Below, piece by piece: positions 19,645-29,413 of a DNA stretch of 64,000 nucleotides. This stretch comes from Rhizobium rhizoryzae. GTDB lineage: Bacteria > Pseudomonadota > Alphaproteobacteria > Rhizobiales > Rhizobiaceae. The stretch's first letter is position 1. Every line of letters starts with the position of its first letter. The notes beneath the pieces are model-generated. The model was not told the origin of the DNA, made no database searches, and saw only the letters and a list, made by a program, of their open reading frames with translations. The translations under genes and the position numbers were made by a program. The stretch covers positions 1,345,501 to 1,409,500 of the forward strand of contig NZ_CP049250.1 of NCBI RefSeq assembly GCF_011046895.1, given 5' to 3'.

Positions 19645-20136
19645 ATGGCGAAAGTGACGTTGACGGTGAATGGCCGGACGATGTCGGGTGAGTGCGACGA
19701 TCGCACTCTGCTCGTACACTTCATCCGGGATAGGCTGGGCCTGACCGGCACCCATGTGGGATGTGATACGACCCAATGCGGTGCCTGCGTGGTGCATATG
19801 GATGGTAAATCGGTGAAGAGCTGTTCCATCCTGGCGGTGCAGGCCGCAGGTTCCACCGTCACCACCATTGAAGGCATTGCATCTCAGGGCGAATTGCATC
19901 CGGTCCAGGCGGCGTTCAACCAGCACCACGGGCTTCAGTGCGGCTTCTGCACGCCTGGCATGGTGATGACCGCAGTCGACATGATCAATCGTCACGGCGG
20001 TCATCTGGACGAGCAGACGGTTCGGCACGAGCTGGAGGGCAATATCTGTCGCTGCACCGGCTACCACAATATCGTCAAGGCCGTGCTCTCCGCCAATGAA
20101 GAGATGCATGGCGCATCGCGCCAGGCTGCCGAGTAG
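19645..20136 (+). CDS. coxS: Small [2Fe-2S] subunit of a CO-dehydrogenase-like molybdenum hydroxylase (CoxS)
   Basis: At 163 residues it matches the CoxS/xanthine dehydrogenase small subunit. It has a plant-ferredoxin [2Fe-2S] domain ([15 protein letters not shown]...C, residues ~45-65) and a second [2Fe-2S] helical domain (CGFCTPGM near 103 and CRCTGY near 135). It carries electrons from the molybdenum site in CoxL to FAD in CoxM. A strong site, GGGAGGAA, precedes the ATG. It begins a three-gene set in S-L-M order, the order seen for form II enzymes. Confidence 0.93.
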   Translation: MAKVTLTVNGRTMSGECDDRTLLVHFIRDRLGLTGTHVGCDTTQCGACVVHMDGKSVKSCSILAVQAAGSTVTTIEGIASQGELHPVQAAFNQHHGLQCGFCTPGMVMTAVDMINRHGGHLDEQTVRHELEGNICRCTGYHNIVKAVLSANEEMHGASRQAAE

Positions 20137-20235
20137 ATTTCGAACCGGCATCCGGCGGATCTTTCCTGCCTCTGATGGCAGCTTTCGCCGTGGCCTTTCA
20201 ATGCTGTTCTATCGCTTTCATCTGGAGGAGATGAC

Positions 20236-22599
20236 ATGGGTATGGAAGGGATTGGTGCGCGCGTTGCTCGCAAAGAGGACAAGAGATTCCTCACGGGCAA
20301 GGGTCGCTACACTGACGATATGGTCGTTCCGGGCATGAAATATGCCTATTTCGTGCGTAGTCCGCACGCGCATGCGAAGATTACCGGCATCAATGTTTCA
20401 GCGGCCAAGGCCATGCCGGGTGTCATTGATGTGCTTGATGGCAAGCAGTTGCAGGCCGACGGGATCGGCAACCTGATCTGTGGCTGGATGATCCATTCCA
20501 AGGATGGGTCTCCGATGAAAATGGGCGCCTGGCGTCCGCTGGCCGTGGATACGGTGCGCTATGTGGGCGATGCCATCGCCATCGTGGTGGCCGATTCGGT
20601 TGCTGAAGCGCGCGACGCGGCGGAAGTCGTGACGGTCGATTATGAGGAACTTCCCGCTGTCATCACGTCCGTAGCGGCACTCGAAGCAGGTGCGCCACAG
20701 ATTCATCCGGAAGCACCGGGCAACCTGATCTTCGATTGGCAGATCGGCGACGGAGCGGCGACCGACAAGGCCATTGCCGAAGCGGCGCATGTCACCGAAA
20801 TCGAGATCCTCAACAACCGTCTATCGCCCAACCCGATGGAGCCGCGCGCGGCGCTCGGCGTCTATGACGAGGCGGAGGAGCATTACACCTGCTACACCAC
20901 CAGCCAGAACCCGCATGTGGCGCGTCTGGTCATGAGCGCCTTCTATAATGTCGCGCCGGAAAACAAGCTGCGCGTCATTGCGCCTGACGTGGGCGGCGGT
21001 TTCGGCTCCAAGATCTATATCTATCCGGAAGAAATCGTCTGTCTCTGGGCCTCGAAAAAGACCGGCGTTCCGGTGAAATGGACATCGGATCGTACCGAAG
21101 CCTTCCTCACCGATGCGCATGGCCGCGATCATGTGTCCAAGGTCAAGATGGCCTTCGACAAGGATCACCGGATCATCGGCCTGAAGGTGGATACGATCGC
21201 CAATCTCGGCGCCTATATGTCGCTCTTCTCGTCGGCGGTGCCGACCTATCTCTATGCGACGTTGTTGTCGGGCCAGTACGCCATTCCCGCCATCCATGCC
21301 AATGTCCGCACGGTCTACACCAATACGGTTCCGGTCGATGCCTATCGCGGGGCGGGGCGTCCGGAAGCGACGTACTTGCTGGAGCGCACCATGGAAGTGG
21401 CGGCGCGCGAGCTTGGCGTTTCTCCCGCAGAGCTTCGCCGCAAGAACTTCATTCGCAGCTTCCCGTACCAGACCCCTGTCATCATGAACTACGACGCGGG
21501 CGACTATGACGCATCCCTGACAGCGGCGATGGACGCTGCTGATTGGAACGGCTTCCCCGCGCGTCGTGCCGAGGCAGAAGGGCGCGGCAAGAAGCGCGGC
21601 ATCGGCATGAGCTGCTATATCGAGGCCTGCGGCATCGCACCCTCGCAGGCGGTTGGTTCTCTTGGTGCCGGTGTCGGCCTCTGGGAATCGGCGGAAGTGC
21701 GGGTGAATGCCGTTGGCACAATCGAGGTTCTCACCGGCTCGCATAGCCATGGGCAGGGCCACGAAACCACCTTTGCCCAGCTGGTTGCGGATCGCCTCGG
21801 CGTACCGCTCGCCAGCGTCAATATCGTTCATGGCGATACCGACAAGGTGCAGATGGGCATGGGCACCTACGGCTCGCGTTCCGGTGCCGTCGGCATGTCG
21901 GCCATCGTCAAGGCGCTCGACAAGGTCGAGATGAAGGCGAAGAAGATCGCGGCCCATCTGATGGAAGCCGACGAAAGCGACATCGTCATCGAAAATGGCG
22001 AGTTGAAGGTGGCGGGCACGGACAAGACGCTGCCCTGGTTCCAGGTGGCACTCGCCGCTTACACTGCCCATAACCTGCCTTCGGGCATGGAGCCGGGCCT
22101 GAAGGAAACCGCGTTCTATGATCCGTCCAACTTCACCTTCCCGGCGGGTTGCTACATTGCCGAGGTGGAAATCGATCCCGATACCGGCAAGACGGAGATC
22201 ATCCAGTTCGTAGCTGCCGATGACTTCGGCAACATCATCAACCCGATGATCGTCGAGGGACAGGTGCATGGGGGCTTGGCGCAAGGTATTGGTCAGGCGC
22301 TCCTGGAAGAGGTGCGCTATGACGAGGTGAGCGGCCAGCTTCTGACGGCAAGCTACATGGATTATGCCATGCCGCGGGCCGACGATCTGCCTTCGTTCAA
22401 GCTCTCGCACCAGAACACGCCGTGCCCCAGCAATCCGCTTGGCATCAAGGGCTGTGGCGAGGCAGGTGCCATCGGTTCGCCACCAGCGCTCATCAATGCC
22501 ATTACCGATGCCATCGGTGTGGAGATCACCATGCCAGCAACACCGCTCAAGGTGTGGCAGGCGCTTCAATCCGCCCAGCCGCGCATGGCTGCCGAATAA
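20236..22599 (+). CDS. coxL: Large molybdopterin subunit, form II CO-dehydrogenase-like (CoxL)
   Basis: The 787-residue catalytic subunit has the VGGGFGSK motif near residue 253 and the C-terminal GEAG (near 739) that carries the active-site glutamate. The diagnostic active-site loop reads AYRGAGR (residues ~369-375). True aerobic CO dehydrogenases (form I) have AYxCSFR there, with the copper-binding cysteine. AYRGAGR defines form II (BMS clade), for which CO oxidation is doubtful and the substrate is uncertain. The start has a strong site GGAGGAG. A 99-base gap separates it from coxS. Gene order and loop agree on the form II assignment. Confidence 0.92.
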   Translation: MGMEGIGARVARKEDKRFLTGKGRYTDDMVVPGMKYAYFVRSPHAHAKITGINVSAAKAMPGVIDVLDGKQLQADGIGNLICGWMIHSKDGSPMKMGAWRPLAVDTVRYVGDAIAIVVADSVAEARDAAEVVTVDYEELPAVITSVAALEAGAPQIHPEAPGNLIFDWQIGDGAATDKAIAEAAHVTEIEILNNRLSPNPMEPRAALGVYDEAEEHYTCYTTSQNPHVARLVMSAFYNVAPENKLRVIAPDVGGGFGSKIYIYPEEIVCLWASKKTGVPVKWTSDRTEAFLTDAHGRDHVSKVKMAFDKDHRIIGLKVDTIANLGAYMSLFSSAVPTYLYATLLSGQYAIPAIHANVRTVYTNTVPVDAYRGAGRPEATYLLERTMEVAARELGVSPAELRRKNFIRSFPYQTPVIMNYDAGDYDASLTAAMDAADWNGFPARRAEAEGRGKKRGIGMSCYIEACGIAPSQAVGSLGAGVGLWESAEVRVNAVGTIEVLTGSHSHGQGHETTFAQLVADRLGVPLASVNIVHGDTDKVQMGMGTYGSRSGAVGMSAIVKALDKVEMKAKKIAAHLMEADESDIVIENGELKVAGTDKTLPWFQVALAAYTAHNLPSGMEPGLKETAFYDPSNFTFPAGCYIAEVEIDPDTGKTEIIQFVAADDFGNIINPMIVEGQVHGGLAQGIGQALLEEVRYDEVSGQLLTASYMDYAMPRADDLPSFKLSHQNTPCPSNPLGIKGCGEAGAIGSPPALINAITDAIGVEITMPATPLKVWQALQSAQPRMAAE

Positions 22600-22614
22600 G
22601 AGGAGGGATCAAGC

Positions 22615-23412
22615 ATGTATGATACCAATTACCACCGCGCCTCCTCGGTCGAGGAGGCCGTTCAATTGCGGTCGTCGCAGGACGAGGCCCGCTATCTTTC
22701 CGGCGGCATGACGCTGATCGCCACCATGAAGCAGCGGCTTGCCGCGCCTTCGGATCTGGTGGATCTGCGGCATGTGGCCAGCATGAAGGGGATCTCGGTC
22801 GAAGGGCGCAAGGTGCGTATCGGAGCCGCCACGACCCATGCAGAAGTCGCTTCGTCGTCGGCGCTTCGGGCCGTATGCCCCGCTATCTGCCATCTGGCCG
22901 GCATGATCGGTGATCCGCATGTGCGCCACATGGGCACGATCGGCGGTTCCGTTGCCAACAACGATCCGGCAGCCGATTATCCGTCCGCCGTGCTGGCACT
23001 CAATGCAACGGTCGTGACGGATCGCCGGGAGATCGCGGCCGACGATTACTTCCAGGGCATGTTCGATACGGCACTGGAAGAGGGCGAGTTGATCACGGCC
23101 ATCACCTTCGAAGCGCCGGAAAAAGCTGGCTATGCCAAGTTCCCCAATCCGGCCTCGCGCTATGCCCTGACCGGCGTGTTTGTCGCCAAGCATGCTTCCG
23201 GCGTTCGTGTTGCGGTTACGGGGGCGGGCTCCAATGGCGTGTTCCGCGTACAGGATCTGGAGGCTGCACTTTCGGCAAACTGGTCTGCCGAATCAGTGTC
23301 GTCTGTCAGTGTCGATGCGAGCCAGATGATGGAAGATATGCACGCCACGCCGGACTATCGCGCCAATCTCGTCAAGGTCATGGCGAAGCGGGCGGTGCAT
23401 GCCGCGGGGTAA
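22615..23412 (+). CDS. coxM: FAD-binding medium subunit of the CO-dehydrogenase-like enzyme (CoxM)
   Basis: A 265-residue FAD subunit of the molybdenum hydroxylase family. It shows the two FAD pyrophosphate-binding motifs: YLSGGMTLIATMK near residues 24-37 and the TIGGS..NNDPAADYP motif near 105-120. It receives electrons from CoxS. It follows coxL by 15 bases with a GGAGGG site and closes the operon, which ends in a perfect intrinsic terminator. Confidence 0.92.
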   Translation: MYDTNYHRASSVEEAVQLRSSQDEARYLSGGMTLIATMKQRLAAPSDLVDLRHVASMKGISVEGRKVRIGAATTHAEVASSSALRAVCPAICHLAGMIGDPHVRHMGTIGGSVANNDPAADYPSAVLALNATVVTDRREIAADDYFQGMFDTALEEGELITAITFEAPEKAGYAKFPNPASRYALTGVFVAKHASGVRVAVTGAGSNGVFRVQDLEAALSANWSAESVSSVSVDASQMMEDMHATPDYRANLVKVMAKRAVHAAG

Positions 23413-23433
23413 TTTCTTCGCTTAAAACCACTT

Positions 23434-23459
23434 GGGGCGGTGAAAACCGCCCCTTTTTT
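23434..23459 (+). terminator. Intrinsic terminator of the coxSLM operon
   Basis: A perfect 8-bp stem, GGGGCGGT and ACCGCCCC, with a GAAA tetraloop followed by six T. Confidence 0.9.
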
Positions 23460-23467
23460 ATCTCTGC

Positions 23468-23481
23468 TTGATGTGAATCAA
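23468..23481 (+). promoter_or_regulatory. FNR/FixK-type anaerobox upstream of hemA
   Basis: TTGATGTGAATCAA is a perfect match to the FNR/FixK consensus TTGAT-N4-ATCAA. It lies 149 bases before the hemA start. A weak -10-like CATAAA at 23502-23507 would place the box near -41, the usual activating position. Rhizobial and Rhodobacter hemA genes are known targets of FnrN/FixK/FnrL. Confidence 0.7.
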
Positions 23482-23629
23482 TTTTTTCTTATGACAGCTT
23501 TCATAAATTCATATTGGAATGATTCAAAAAAATGCGCCAAATGCCGCAGGTGGCATGGAATCGCGGGTTGCAGGCTTGACGGGACAAACCTCAACACCCA
23601 AAACGGGGTGCAGGTTCTGGAGTGTAAGA

Positions 23630-24844
23630 ATGGATTTCGAGGCATTTTTCAAGGGCGAGCTGAACAGCCTTCATCAGGAAGGCCGCTATCGCGTGTTCGC
23701 CGATCTCGAGCGTCACCGTGGAAACTTTCCGCGGGCAACGCGCCACACTCCGGAAGGCAAACGCGATGTCACCGTCTGGTGTTCCAACGATTATCTTGGC
23801 ATGGGCCAGCATCCGGCTGTGATTGCAGCCATGCATGAGGCGATCGATCACTGTGGCGCGGGTGCTGGCGGCACCCGGAATATTTCTGGAACCACCCACT
23901 ATCACGTTCTGCTGGAGCAGGAACTTGCCGATCTGCACGGCAAGGAAGCGGCTCTGATCTTCACCTCGGGCTATGTGTCGAACTGGGCAACGCTCGGTAC
24001 GCTGGGTGCGAAGATTCCGGGTCTCATCATCTTCTCGGATGCTCTGAACCACGCTTCGATGATCGAAGGCATTCGCTTCGGCAAGTGCGAACGCGTCATC
24101 TGGAAGCATAATGATCTGGATGATCTGCGCGCCAAGCTGGCCGCTGCGGATCCGAAGGCTCCGAAGCTCATCGCATTCGAGAGCGTCTATTCCATGGATG
24201 GCGATATCGCGCCGATCAAGGAAATCTGCGATCTGGCCGATGAATTCGGGGCCATGACCTATCTGGACGAAGTGCATGCCGTTGGCATGTACGGTCCGCG
24301 CGGCGGTGGCATTGCCGAGCGCGAAGGCCTTATGGATCGCATCACCATCATCGAAGGTACGCTGGGCAAAGCCTTCGGCGTCATGGGTGGTTACATTACG
24401 GGCTCAAACGCCGTGTGTGATTTCATTCGCTCGTTTGCATCTGGCTTCATCTTCACGACGGCTATTCCGCCAGCGCTTGCTGCCGGTGCGGTCGCCTCCA
24501 TTCGTCACCTGAAGAACAGCCCGTTCGAGCGCGCTCGTCATCAGGATCGCGTCCGAAAGCTGCGCGCTTCGCTGGATGCGCGTGGCATTCCGCACATGAT
24601 GAACCCGAGCCATATCGTGCCGGTCATGGTGGGTGATGCGGCCAAGTGCAAGTGGATCTCGGATCTGCTGCTCGATCACTCGGACATTTATGTTCAGCCG
24701 ATCAACTACCCGACGGTGCCACGCAAAACCGAGCGTCTGCGCATCACGCCGACACCGTTGCATTCAGATGCTGATATCGAGCACCTGGTTGGCGCATTGC
24801 ATCAGCTCTGGTCGCGTTGCGCACTGGCGCGTGCGGTGGCCTGA
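23630..24844 (+). CDS. hemA: 5-aminolevulinate synthase HemA
   Basis: The 404-residue PLP enzyme condenses glycine and succinyl-CoA to 5-aminolevulinate, the first step of heme and cobalamin synthesis in alphaproteobacteria. The N-terminus [20 protein letters not shown] and the PLP-lysine motif [18 protein letters not shown] (near residue 245) are typical, and the length is that of the family. The start chosen is the ATG at the beginning of this conserved block; the in-frame extension upstream is not conserved in kind. A perfect anaerobox lies upstream, so low-oxygen induction is likely. Confidence 0.96.
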   Translation: MDFEAFFKGELNSLHQEGRYRVFADLERHRGNFPRATRHTPEGKRDVTVWCSNDYLGMGQHPAVIAAMHEAIDHCGAGAGGTRNISGTTHYHVLLEQELADLHGKEAALIFTSGYVSNWATLGTLGAKIPGLIIFSDALNHASMIEGIRFGKCERVIWKHNDLDDLRAKLAAADPKAPKLIAFESVYSMDGDIAPIKEICDLADEFGAMTYLDEVHAVGMYGPRGGGIAEREGLMDRITIIEGTLGKAFGVMGGYITGSNAVCDFIRSFASGFIFTTAIPPALAAGAVASIRHLKNSPFERARHQDRVRKLRASLDARGIPHMMNPSHIVPVMVGDAAKCKWISDLLLDHSDIYVQPINYPTVPRKTERLRITPTPLHSDADIEHLVGALHQLWSRCALARAVA

Positions 24845-24867
24845 GCATTCGAAGATCTGAAATTCAG

Positions 24868-24898
24868 AAGCGGATCGTGGCAGCGCGGTCCGCTTTTC
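24868..24898. terminator. Hairpin between convergent hemA and the ScfR-type regulator
   Basis: AAGCGGA and TCCGCTT form a stem followed by TTCGTTT on the plus strand. It is placed at the 3' ends of two convergent genes and could serve hemA best. Confidence 0.5.
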
Positions 24899-24901
24899 GT
24901 T

Positions 24902-26311
24902 TCACACAATCCGATACGGCACGATCGAACGGTTGTCGTGATCGACCGTCAGCCTGCTTTTGAGCGGGGGCATGGCCCTTTGCGGGCAGTTGTGGCGCTC
25001 GCAGATGCGGCAGGATATGCCGATGGGCTCGAAGGCGGCGCGGCTGTCGAGATCCAGATCGTCCGCATAGACGAAGCTGTCCGCATAGGAAATCTCGCAG
25101 CCCAGAGCCAACGCATAGCGTGGCTGCACGGCGCGAAAGCCGCCGCTGCCCTTGGTAATCTGGGTGGCGAGACAGAGGTATCGCACCCCGTCAGGCGTTT
25201 CCGCCAGTTGCCGGATAATGCGGCTTGGCATCTCGAAAGCCTGATGCACATTCCATAAGGGGCAGGCGGCACCGAAGCGGGCGAACTGAAGCTTGGCGGC
25301 GCTGTGGCGCTTGGTGATGTTTCCTGCCCGATCCACCCGTGCGAAGAAAATGGGAATGCCCTTCTGCCCCGGTCTTTGCAGCGTGCTCAACCGGTGGCAG
25401 ATCTGTTCCAGGCTCGCGCCGAAATGGGCGGAGAGCAGGTCGAGATCATGGCGCAGGTCGCGGGCGCGTTTCAGGAAGCTTTCGTAGGGGAGAAGAAGGG
25501 CGCCGGCGAAATAGTTCTGTAAGCCAATGCGACAGATTTCCACCGCTTCGGTTGTCCGAAAACCGGCCTCGCGGGCGGCGCGATCAATGGGTTCTGCGGC
25601 GAAAAGCTGGGCAATCTGAAGCGCCATCTGGAAATCGCGAGTGGCGGGCGTCGCATAGGCGTTCAGCGAGAGACGACGGGAGGCTGGATCGAAGCTGCGG
25701 ATGAGTTCATCCTTCAGGGAGGTGCGCTCTACGCGCACACCAAAACGGTTGAGCAGAAAGTGCTGCAAGGCCGAGTGGTTGTCCCCGCCGCCAAGGCCGA
25801 TCTCGGCCGCCAGACGCTCGGCCAGGATATCCAGTTCGTGAATGTAGTTGTCCACGAAATGGAAGTAGTCGCGCACCTCGTCGTAAGGTGTGGTCTCGCT
25901 CAGCGCCGCGCGACCCAGCCGGTCATCCATGCTGGCCAGTTGTTCGCTAGAACGGCGATAGGCCTGATGCGCGGCAATCAGCGCATGGGCAATGGCAGGT
26001 GCGTTCTGCGTCACCAGCTTCAGATCCTGCAGGCTGCCCGTGTAGCCTTCAAACAACGGATCGGAGAGGGCTTCAGACAAGGCGGAAAGAAGACGGTCCC
26101 CTTCGCCGGAAGAGAGATCAGCAATGCTGACACCGAATTTTTCCGCCAGCGCCAGCAGAACGGCAGCGGATACGGGACGCTGGTTGTTCTCAATCTGGTT
26201 CAGGTAGCTGGTCGAGATCCCGAGCCGTTCTGCGAACTGGCTTTGTGTGGCACGGGCCGCCTCCCGCACATCCCGAACTTTTCGACCGATATAGAGCTTG
26301 CCAATCGCCAT
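24902..26311 (-). CDS. Short-chain fatty acyl-CoA transcriptional regulator (ScfR family, PccR-like)
   Basis: At 469 residues it has an N-terminal XRE helix-turn-helix (residues ~8-62, TQSQFAERLGISTSYLNQIE), a middle IrrE/ImmA-like peptidase-related domain, and the C-terminal ScfR domain with the conserved cysteine motif CRICERHNCPQRA near residue 440. The family includes RamB, PrpR/MccR and PccR, which sense short-chain acyl-CoA. PccR of Rhodobacter controls pccB. Divergent placement 131 bp from pccB makes it the likely regulator of propionyl-CoA assimilation here. The start MAIGKLYIGRKVR is chosen since the frame upstream crosses the promoter region. Confidence 0.9.
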   Translation of the reverse strand: MAIGKLYIGRKVRDVREAARATQSQFAERLGISTSYLNQIENNQRPVSAAVLLALAEKFGVSIADLSSGEGDRLLSALSEALSDPLFEGYTGSLQDLKLVTQNAPAIAHALIAAHQAYRRSSEQLASMDDRLGRAALSETTPYDEVRDYFHFVDNYIHELDILAERLAAEIGLGGGDNHSALQHFLLNRFGVRVERTSLKDELIRSFDPASRRLSLNAYATPATRDFQMALQIAQLFAAEPIDRAAREAGFRTTEAVEICRIGLQNYFAGALLLPYESFLKRARDLRHDLDLLSAHFGASLEQICHRLSTLQRPGQKGIPIFFARVDRAGNITKRHSAAKLQFARFGAACPLWNVHQAFEMPSRIIRQLAETPDGVRYLCLATQITKGSGGFRAVQPRYALALGCEISYADSFVYADDLDLDSRAAFEPIGISCRICERHNCPQRAMPPLKSRLTVDHDNRSIVPYRIV

Positions 26312-26314
26312 GAG

Positions 26315-26344
26315 TTTGCAACTTCGCAAAATGCAGTTTGCATA
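26315..26344. promoter_or_regulatory. Cluster of TTTGCAAA-like half-sites in the regulator/pccB divergent region
   Basis: Three octamers resemble TTTGCAAA: TTTGCAAC at 26315, TTCGCAAA at 26323 and TTTGCATA at 26337. TTTGCAAA-type sites are bound by ScfR-family regulators such as RamB and PccR. They lie just upstream of the regulator's start codon, so autoregulation together with control of pccB is plausible. The spacing differs from a simple two-site repeat. Confidence 0.5.
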
Positions 26345-26442
26345 TTTATAGATTACACATTGCCACCTCTTCAACCAAAATCCATGTTTCGCCTGCATGG
26401 TCAACGCGATACAAGAGCAAGACAAATTCAGGGGAGGCATCA

Positions 26443-27975
26443 TTGCGCGCAGTTTTGAGCGAAGTGGAAGCACGGCGGGCAGAGGCACGCCTTGGTGGCG
26501 GCCAGAAGCGCATCGACGCGCAGCACGCCAAGGGGAAGCTGACGGCGCGCGAGCGTATCGAGGTGTTGCTTGATGAAGGCTCCTTCGAAGAATACGATAT
26601 GTATGTCACGCATCGTTGCGTCGATTTCGGCATGGAAAGCCAAAAGGTAGCCGGCGATGGCGTCGTTACCGGCTGGGGCACGATCAACGGTCGGCAGGTC
26701 TACGTTTTCTCCCAGGATTTTACCGTTCTTGGCGGATCGCTGTCTGAAACCCATGCGCAAAAGATCTGCAAGATCATGGATATGGCGGTTCGTGTCGGCG
26801 CGCCGGTCATCGGCCTGAATGATTCGGGTGGTGCCCGCATTCAGGAAGGCGTGGCGTCGCTGGCCGGTTACGCGGAAGTCTTCCGCCGCAATGCGGAGGC
26901 CTCTGGTGTCATTCCGCAGATCTCGGTCATCATGGGGCCTTGCGCGGGTGGCGCTGTTTATTCGCCTGCCATGACGGATTTCATCTTCATGGTGCGCGAT
27001 AGCTCCTACATGTTCGTCACCGGCCCCGATGTGGTAAAAACGGTCACGAACGAAATCGTGACGGCGGAAGAGCTGGGCGGCGCTTCCACCCATACGAAGA
27101 AGTCTTCCGTGGCCGATGCGGCCTATGAAAACGATATCGAGACGCTGGAAGCAGTACGCCAGCTGTTCGATTTTCTGCCGCTCAACAATCGCGAAAAGCC
27201 GCCGGTGCGTCCCTTCTTCGATGATCCGGCGCGAGTGGAAATGCGGCTCGATAGCCTGATCCCGGATTCGCCTACCAAGCCTTACGACATGAAGGAACTC
27301 ATCTACGCGATTGCTGATGAGGGTGACTTCTTTGAAATTCAGGAAGCCTTTGCAAAGAACATCGTCACCGGCTTCATCCGTCTGGAAGGACAGACGGTGG
27401 GCGTCGTCGCCAACCAGCCAATGGTGCTGGCGGGCTGCCTCGATATCGATGCCTCGCGTAAGGCAGCGCGTTTCGTGCGCTTTTGCGATGCTTTCTCGAT
27501 CCCGATCCTGACGCTGGTGGATGTGCCGGGCTTCCTGCCGGGTGTGGCGCAAGAATATGGCGGCGTGATCAAGCACGGCGCAAAGCTGCTGTTTGCCTAT
27601 TCGGAAGCCACCGTGCCGATGGTGACCCTGATTACCCGCAAGGCCTATGGCGGTGCCTATGACGTGATGGCTTCCAAGCACATTGGCGCTGACGTGAACT
27701 ATGCCTGGCCGAGTGCGGAAATTGCCGTCATGGGAGCCAAAGGGGCAACCGAAATTCTCTATCGTTCCGAGCTTGGCGATGCGGACAAGATCGCGGCACG
27801 CACCAAGGAATATGAGGAGCGGTTTGCCAATCCCTTCGTGGCGGCGGAAAGGGGCTTCATCGATGAGGTCATCATGCCGCATTCGTCGCGCCGCCGCATT
27901 GCGCGGGCTTTCGCCTCTCTGCGCAACAAGCAGATTACCACCCATTGGAAAAAGCACGACACGATCCCGCTTTGA
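26443..27975 (+). CDS. pccB: Propionyl-CoA carboxylase beta chain (carboxyltransferase) PccB
   Basis: The 510-residue carboxyltransferase subunit moves CO2 from biotin on PccA to propionyl-CoA, giving methylmalonyl-CoA. Visible are the [25 protein letters not shown]-terminus, the acyl-CoA site GGARIQEG and the biotin-side motif [17 protein letters not shown]. The start is a TTG ([12 protein letters not shown]...), chosen because GGGGAGG precedes it by five bases and because it gives the family length of 510. The only upstream in-frame starts run into the regulatory region. It heads a gene set that includes pccA. Confidence 0.95.
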   Translation: MRAVLSEVEARRAEARLGGGQKRIDAQHAKGKLTARERIEVLLDEGSFEEYDMYVTHRCVDFGMESQKVAGDGVVTGWGTINGRQVYVFSQDFTVLGGSLSETHAQKICKIMDMAVRVGAPVIGLNDSGGARIQEGVASLAGYAEVFRRNAEASGVIPQISVIMGPCAGGAVYSPAMTDFIFMVRDSSYMFVTGPDVVKTVTNEIVTAEELGGASTHTKKSSVADAAYENDIETLEAVRQLFDFLPLNNREKPPVRPFFDDPARVEMRLDSLIPDSPTKPYDMKELIYAIADEGDFFEIQEAFAKNIVTGFIRLEGQTVGVVANQPMVLAGCLDIDASRKAARFVRFCDAFSIPILTLVDVPGFLPGVAQEYGGVIKHGAKLLFAYSEATVPMVTLITRKAYGGAYDVMASKHIGADVNYAWPSAEIAVMGAKGATEILYRSELGDADKIAARTKEYEERFANPFVAAERGFIDEVIMPHSSRRRIARAFASLRNKQITTHWKKHDTIPL

Positions 27976-28064
27976 GGCTCGCGTATCCAGTGTGAACACT
28001 TATATCTTGCGGGTTACGCCCTTCCTCCACGGCGTCAGCCTCTTGAAACAAGGATTTCAATTCC

Positions 28065-28958
28065 ATGAGTGATTCCAAATTTCCGCCGGAAAAGAACCTG
28101 CCAGCCGGCTATGAACCGCCCAAGGTCTGGACCTGGGAGCCTGGCAATGGTGGCGCCTTTGCCAGCACCAATCGACCCATCGCCGGGTCCACGCATGAGC
28201 AAGAACTGAAGGTCGGCAAGCATCCGCTGCAGCTTTACTCACTGGGCACACCCAACGGCCAGAAGGTTACGATCCTGCTGGAAGAACTGCTGGAAGCGGG
28301 TCACGCGGTTGCCGAATACGATGCCTGGCTCATCAATATCGGCAAGGGCGATCAGTTCGGTTCCGGCTTTGTTGGTGTCAATCCGAATTCCAAGATCCCG
28401 GCTTTGATGGATCATCAGCCGACGGGCGGTGGTGAGCCTGTGCGCTTGTTCGAATCCGGCTCCATTCTCGTCTATCTGGCGGAAAAGTTTAGCGCGTTTC
28501 TGCCCGGCGATCTGCGGGCCCGTGCCGAGGCCATGAACTGGCTGTTCTGGCAGATGGGTTCAGCGCCTTTCGTCGGCGGCGGTTTCGGCCACTTCTTTGC
28601 CTACGCGCCGATGAAAATCCAGTACGCCATCGATCGCTACGCCATGGAGACCAAGCGCCAGCTGGATGTGCTGAACCGGCAGTTGGCCGAGAATGAGTTC
28701 GTTGGCGGTCGCGAATACACCATTGCCGATATGGCGATCTGGCCCTGGTATGGTCGCCTTGCACTGGATTCCTCCTATCCGAATGCAGGCGAATTCCTGT
28801 CAACCGCTGAATACGAACATGTGGTGCGCTGGGCCAAGCAGTTGGCGGCGCGTCCCGGTGTCAAGCGCGGCGGCATCGTCAACAAGGCCTCGGGCGATCC
28901 GGGTTCCTTCCTGCCTGAGCGTCACGATGCGTCCGACTTCAACGGTCTGAACGTCTGA
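28065..28958 (+). CDS. yghU: Glutathione S-transferase family protein, YghU-like disulfide-bond oxidoreductase
   Basis: A 297-residue member of the Nu-class GST/YghU group. A family-specific N-terminal extension (PPAGYEPPKVWTWEPGNGG-like) is followed by a thioredoxin-fold domain (LYSLGTPNGQKVTILLEE) with the glutathione-binding ESGSILVYLAEKF, and an all-alpha C-terminal domain. YghU reduces disulfides using two glutathione molecules. It lies 89 bases after pccB on the same strand, before the two small paralogues and pccA. Its link to propionate metabolism is unclear and may be chance. Confidence 0.88.
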   Translation: MSDSKFPPEKNLPAGYEPPKVWTWEPGNGGAFASTNRPIAGSTHEQELKVGKHPLQLYSLGTPNGQKVTILLEELLEAGHAVAEYDAWLINIGKGDQFGSGFVGVNPNSKIPALMDHQPTGGGEPVRLFESGSILVYLAEKFSAFLPGDLRARAEAMNWLFWQMGSAPFVGGGFGHFFAYAPMKIQYAIDRYAMETKRQLDVLNRQLAENEFVGGREYTIADMAIWPWYGRLALDSSYPNAGEFLSTAEYEHVVRWAKQLAARPGVKRGGIVNKASGDPGSFLPERHDASDFNGLNV

Positions 28959-29031
28959 TCATACACATCGGCCTGCCTCTTCCTCGGAACGGGCAGGCCG
29001 TCGACACATAAGAATAAACTGGAGACTGCCC

Positions 29032-29409
29032 GTGGCCAACCTGCCGGAAATGACGAAACACCGAGGCTTTCCAGGAGGAATGCCGGGCACCGGCGTGCAG
29101 TTCACCATTCGTCGTGCCAACCCGAAGGGCGTGACACCGCTCAAGGCTATTCCACGCAAGGCCCGTCCCGGCACCAAGGAACACCGCATCGATGCGGCCT
29201 TCCTGCATGCACTGTGGCATCATTTCGGCGACCAGCCATTTGAGCGCGGCAATCTGGATGCCGCCCGCCTCAGCCTGCTGTTCGGGCGCGAAGTGGTGCC
29301 TGTCGACAAGGATTTCGATCCGCAATCCTACGAGGCGCTGCTGCAGATCAATGAACGCGTAGCGCGTCAGAATTTCCCTGAATCCTTCGAAGATGTGTTT
29401 GAGGTCTAG
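29032..29409 (+). CDS. Uncharacterised small protein, first of two tandem paralogues in the pcc locus
   Basis: I do not recognise this family. The 125-residue product starts at GTG after a GGAGA site, has no signal peptide or membrane segment, and is slightly basic. It shares the framework HRGFP.G.PGT, RRAN.K.VT, PFERGNLD..RL..LFGREVV, FDP.SY.ALL.IN, AR.NFP..FED with the next gene, at roughly half identity. It ends four bases before the start of that gene, which in turn ends four bases before pccA. This packing suggests co-translation with pccA. No catalytic or metal-binding motif is obvious. Confidence 0.75.
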   Translation: MANLPEMTKHRGFPGGMPGTGVQFTIRRANPKGVTPLKAIPRKARPGTKEHRIDAAFLHALWHHFGDQPFERGNLDAARLSLLFGREVVPVDKDFDPQSYEALLQINERVARQNFPESFEDVFEV

Positions 29410-29413
29410 AGCC

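Noticed and set aside
20821-22569. 582-residue minus-strand frame opposite coxL
   Set aside because: It is a shadow frame of high-GC coxL; it is rich in His and Arg and lacks domain signatures.
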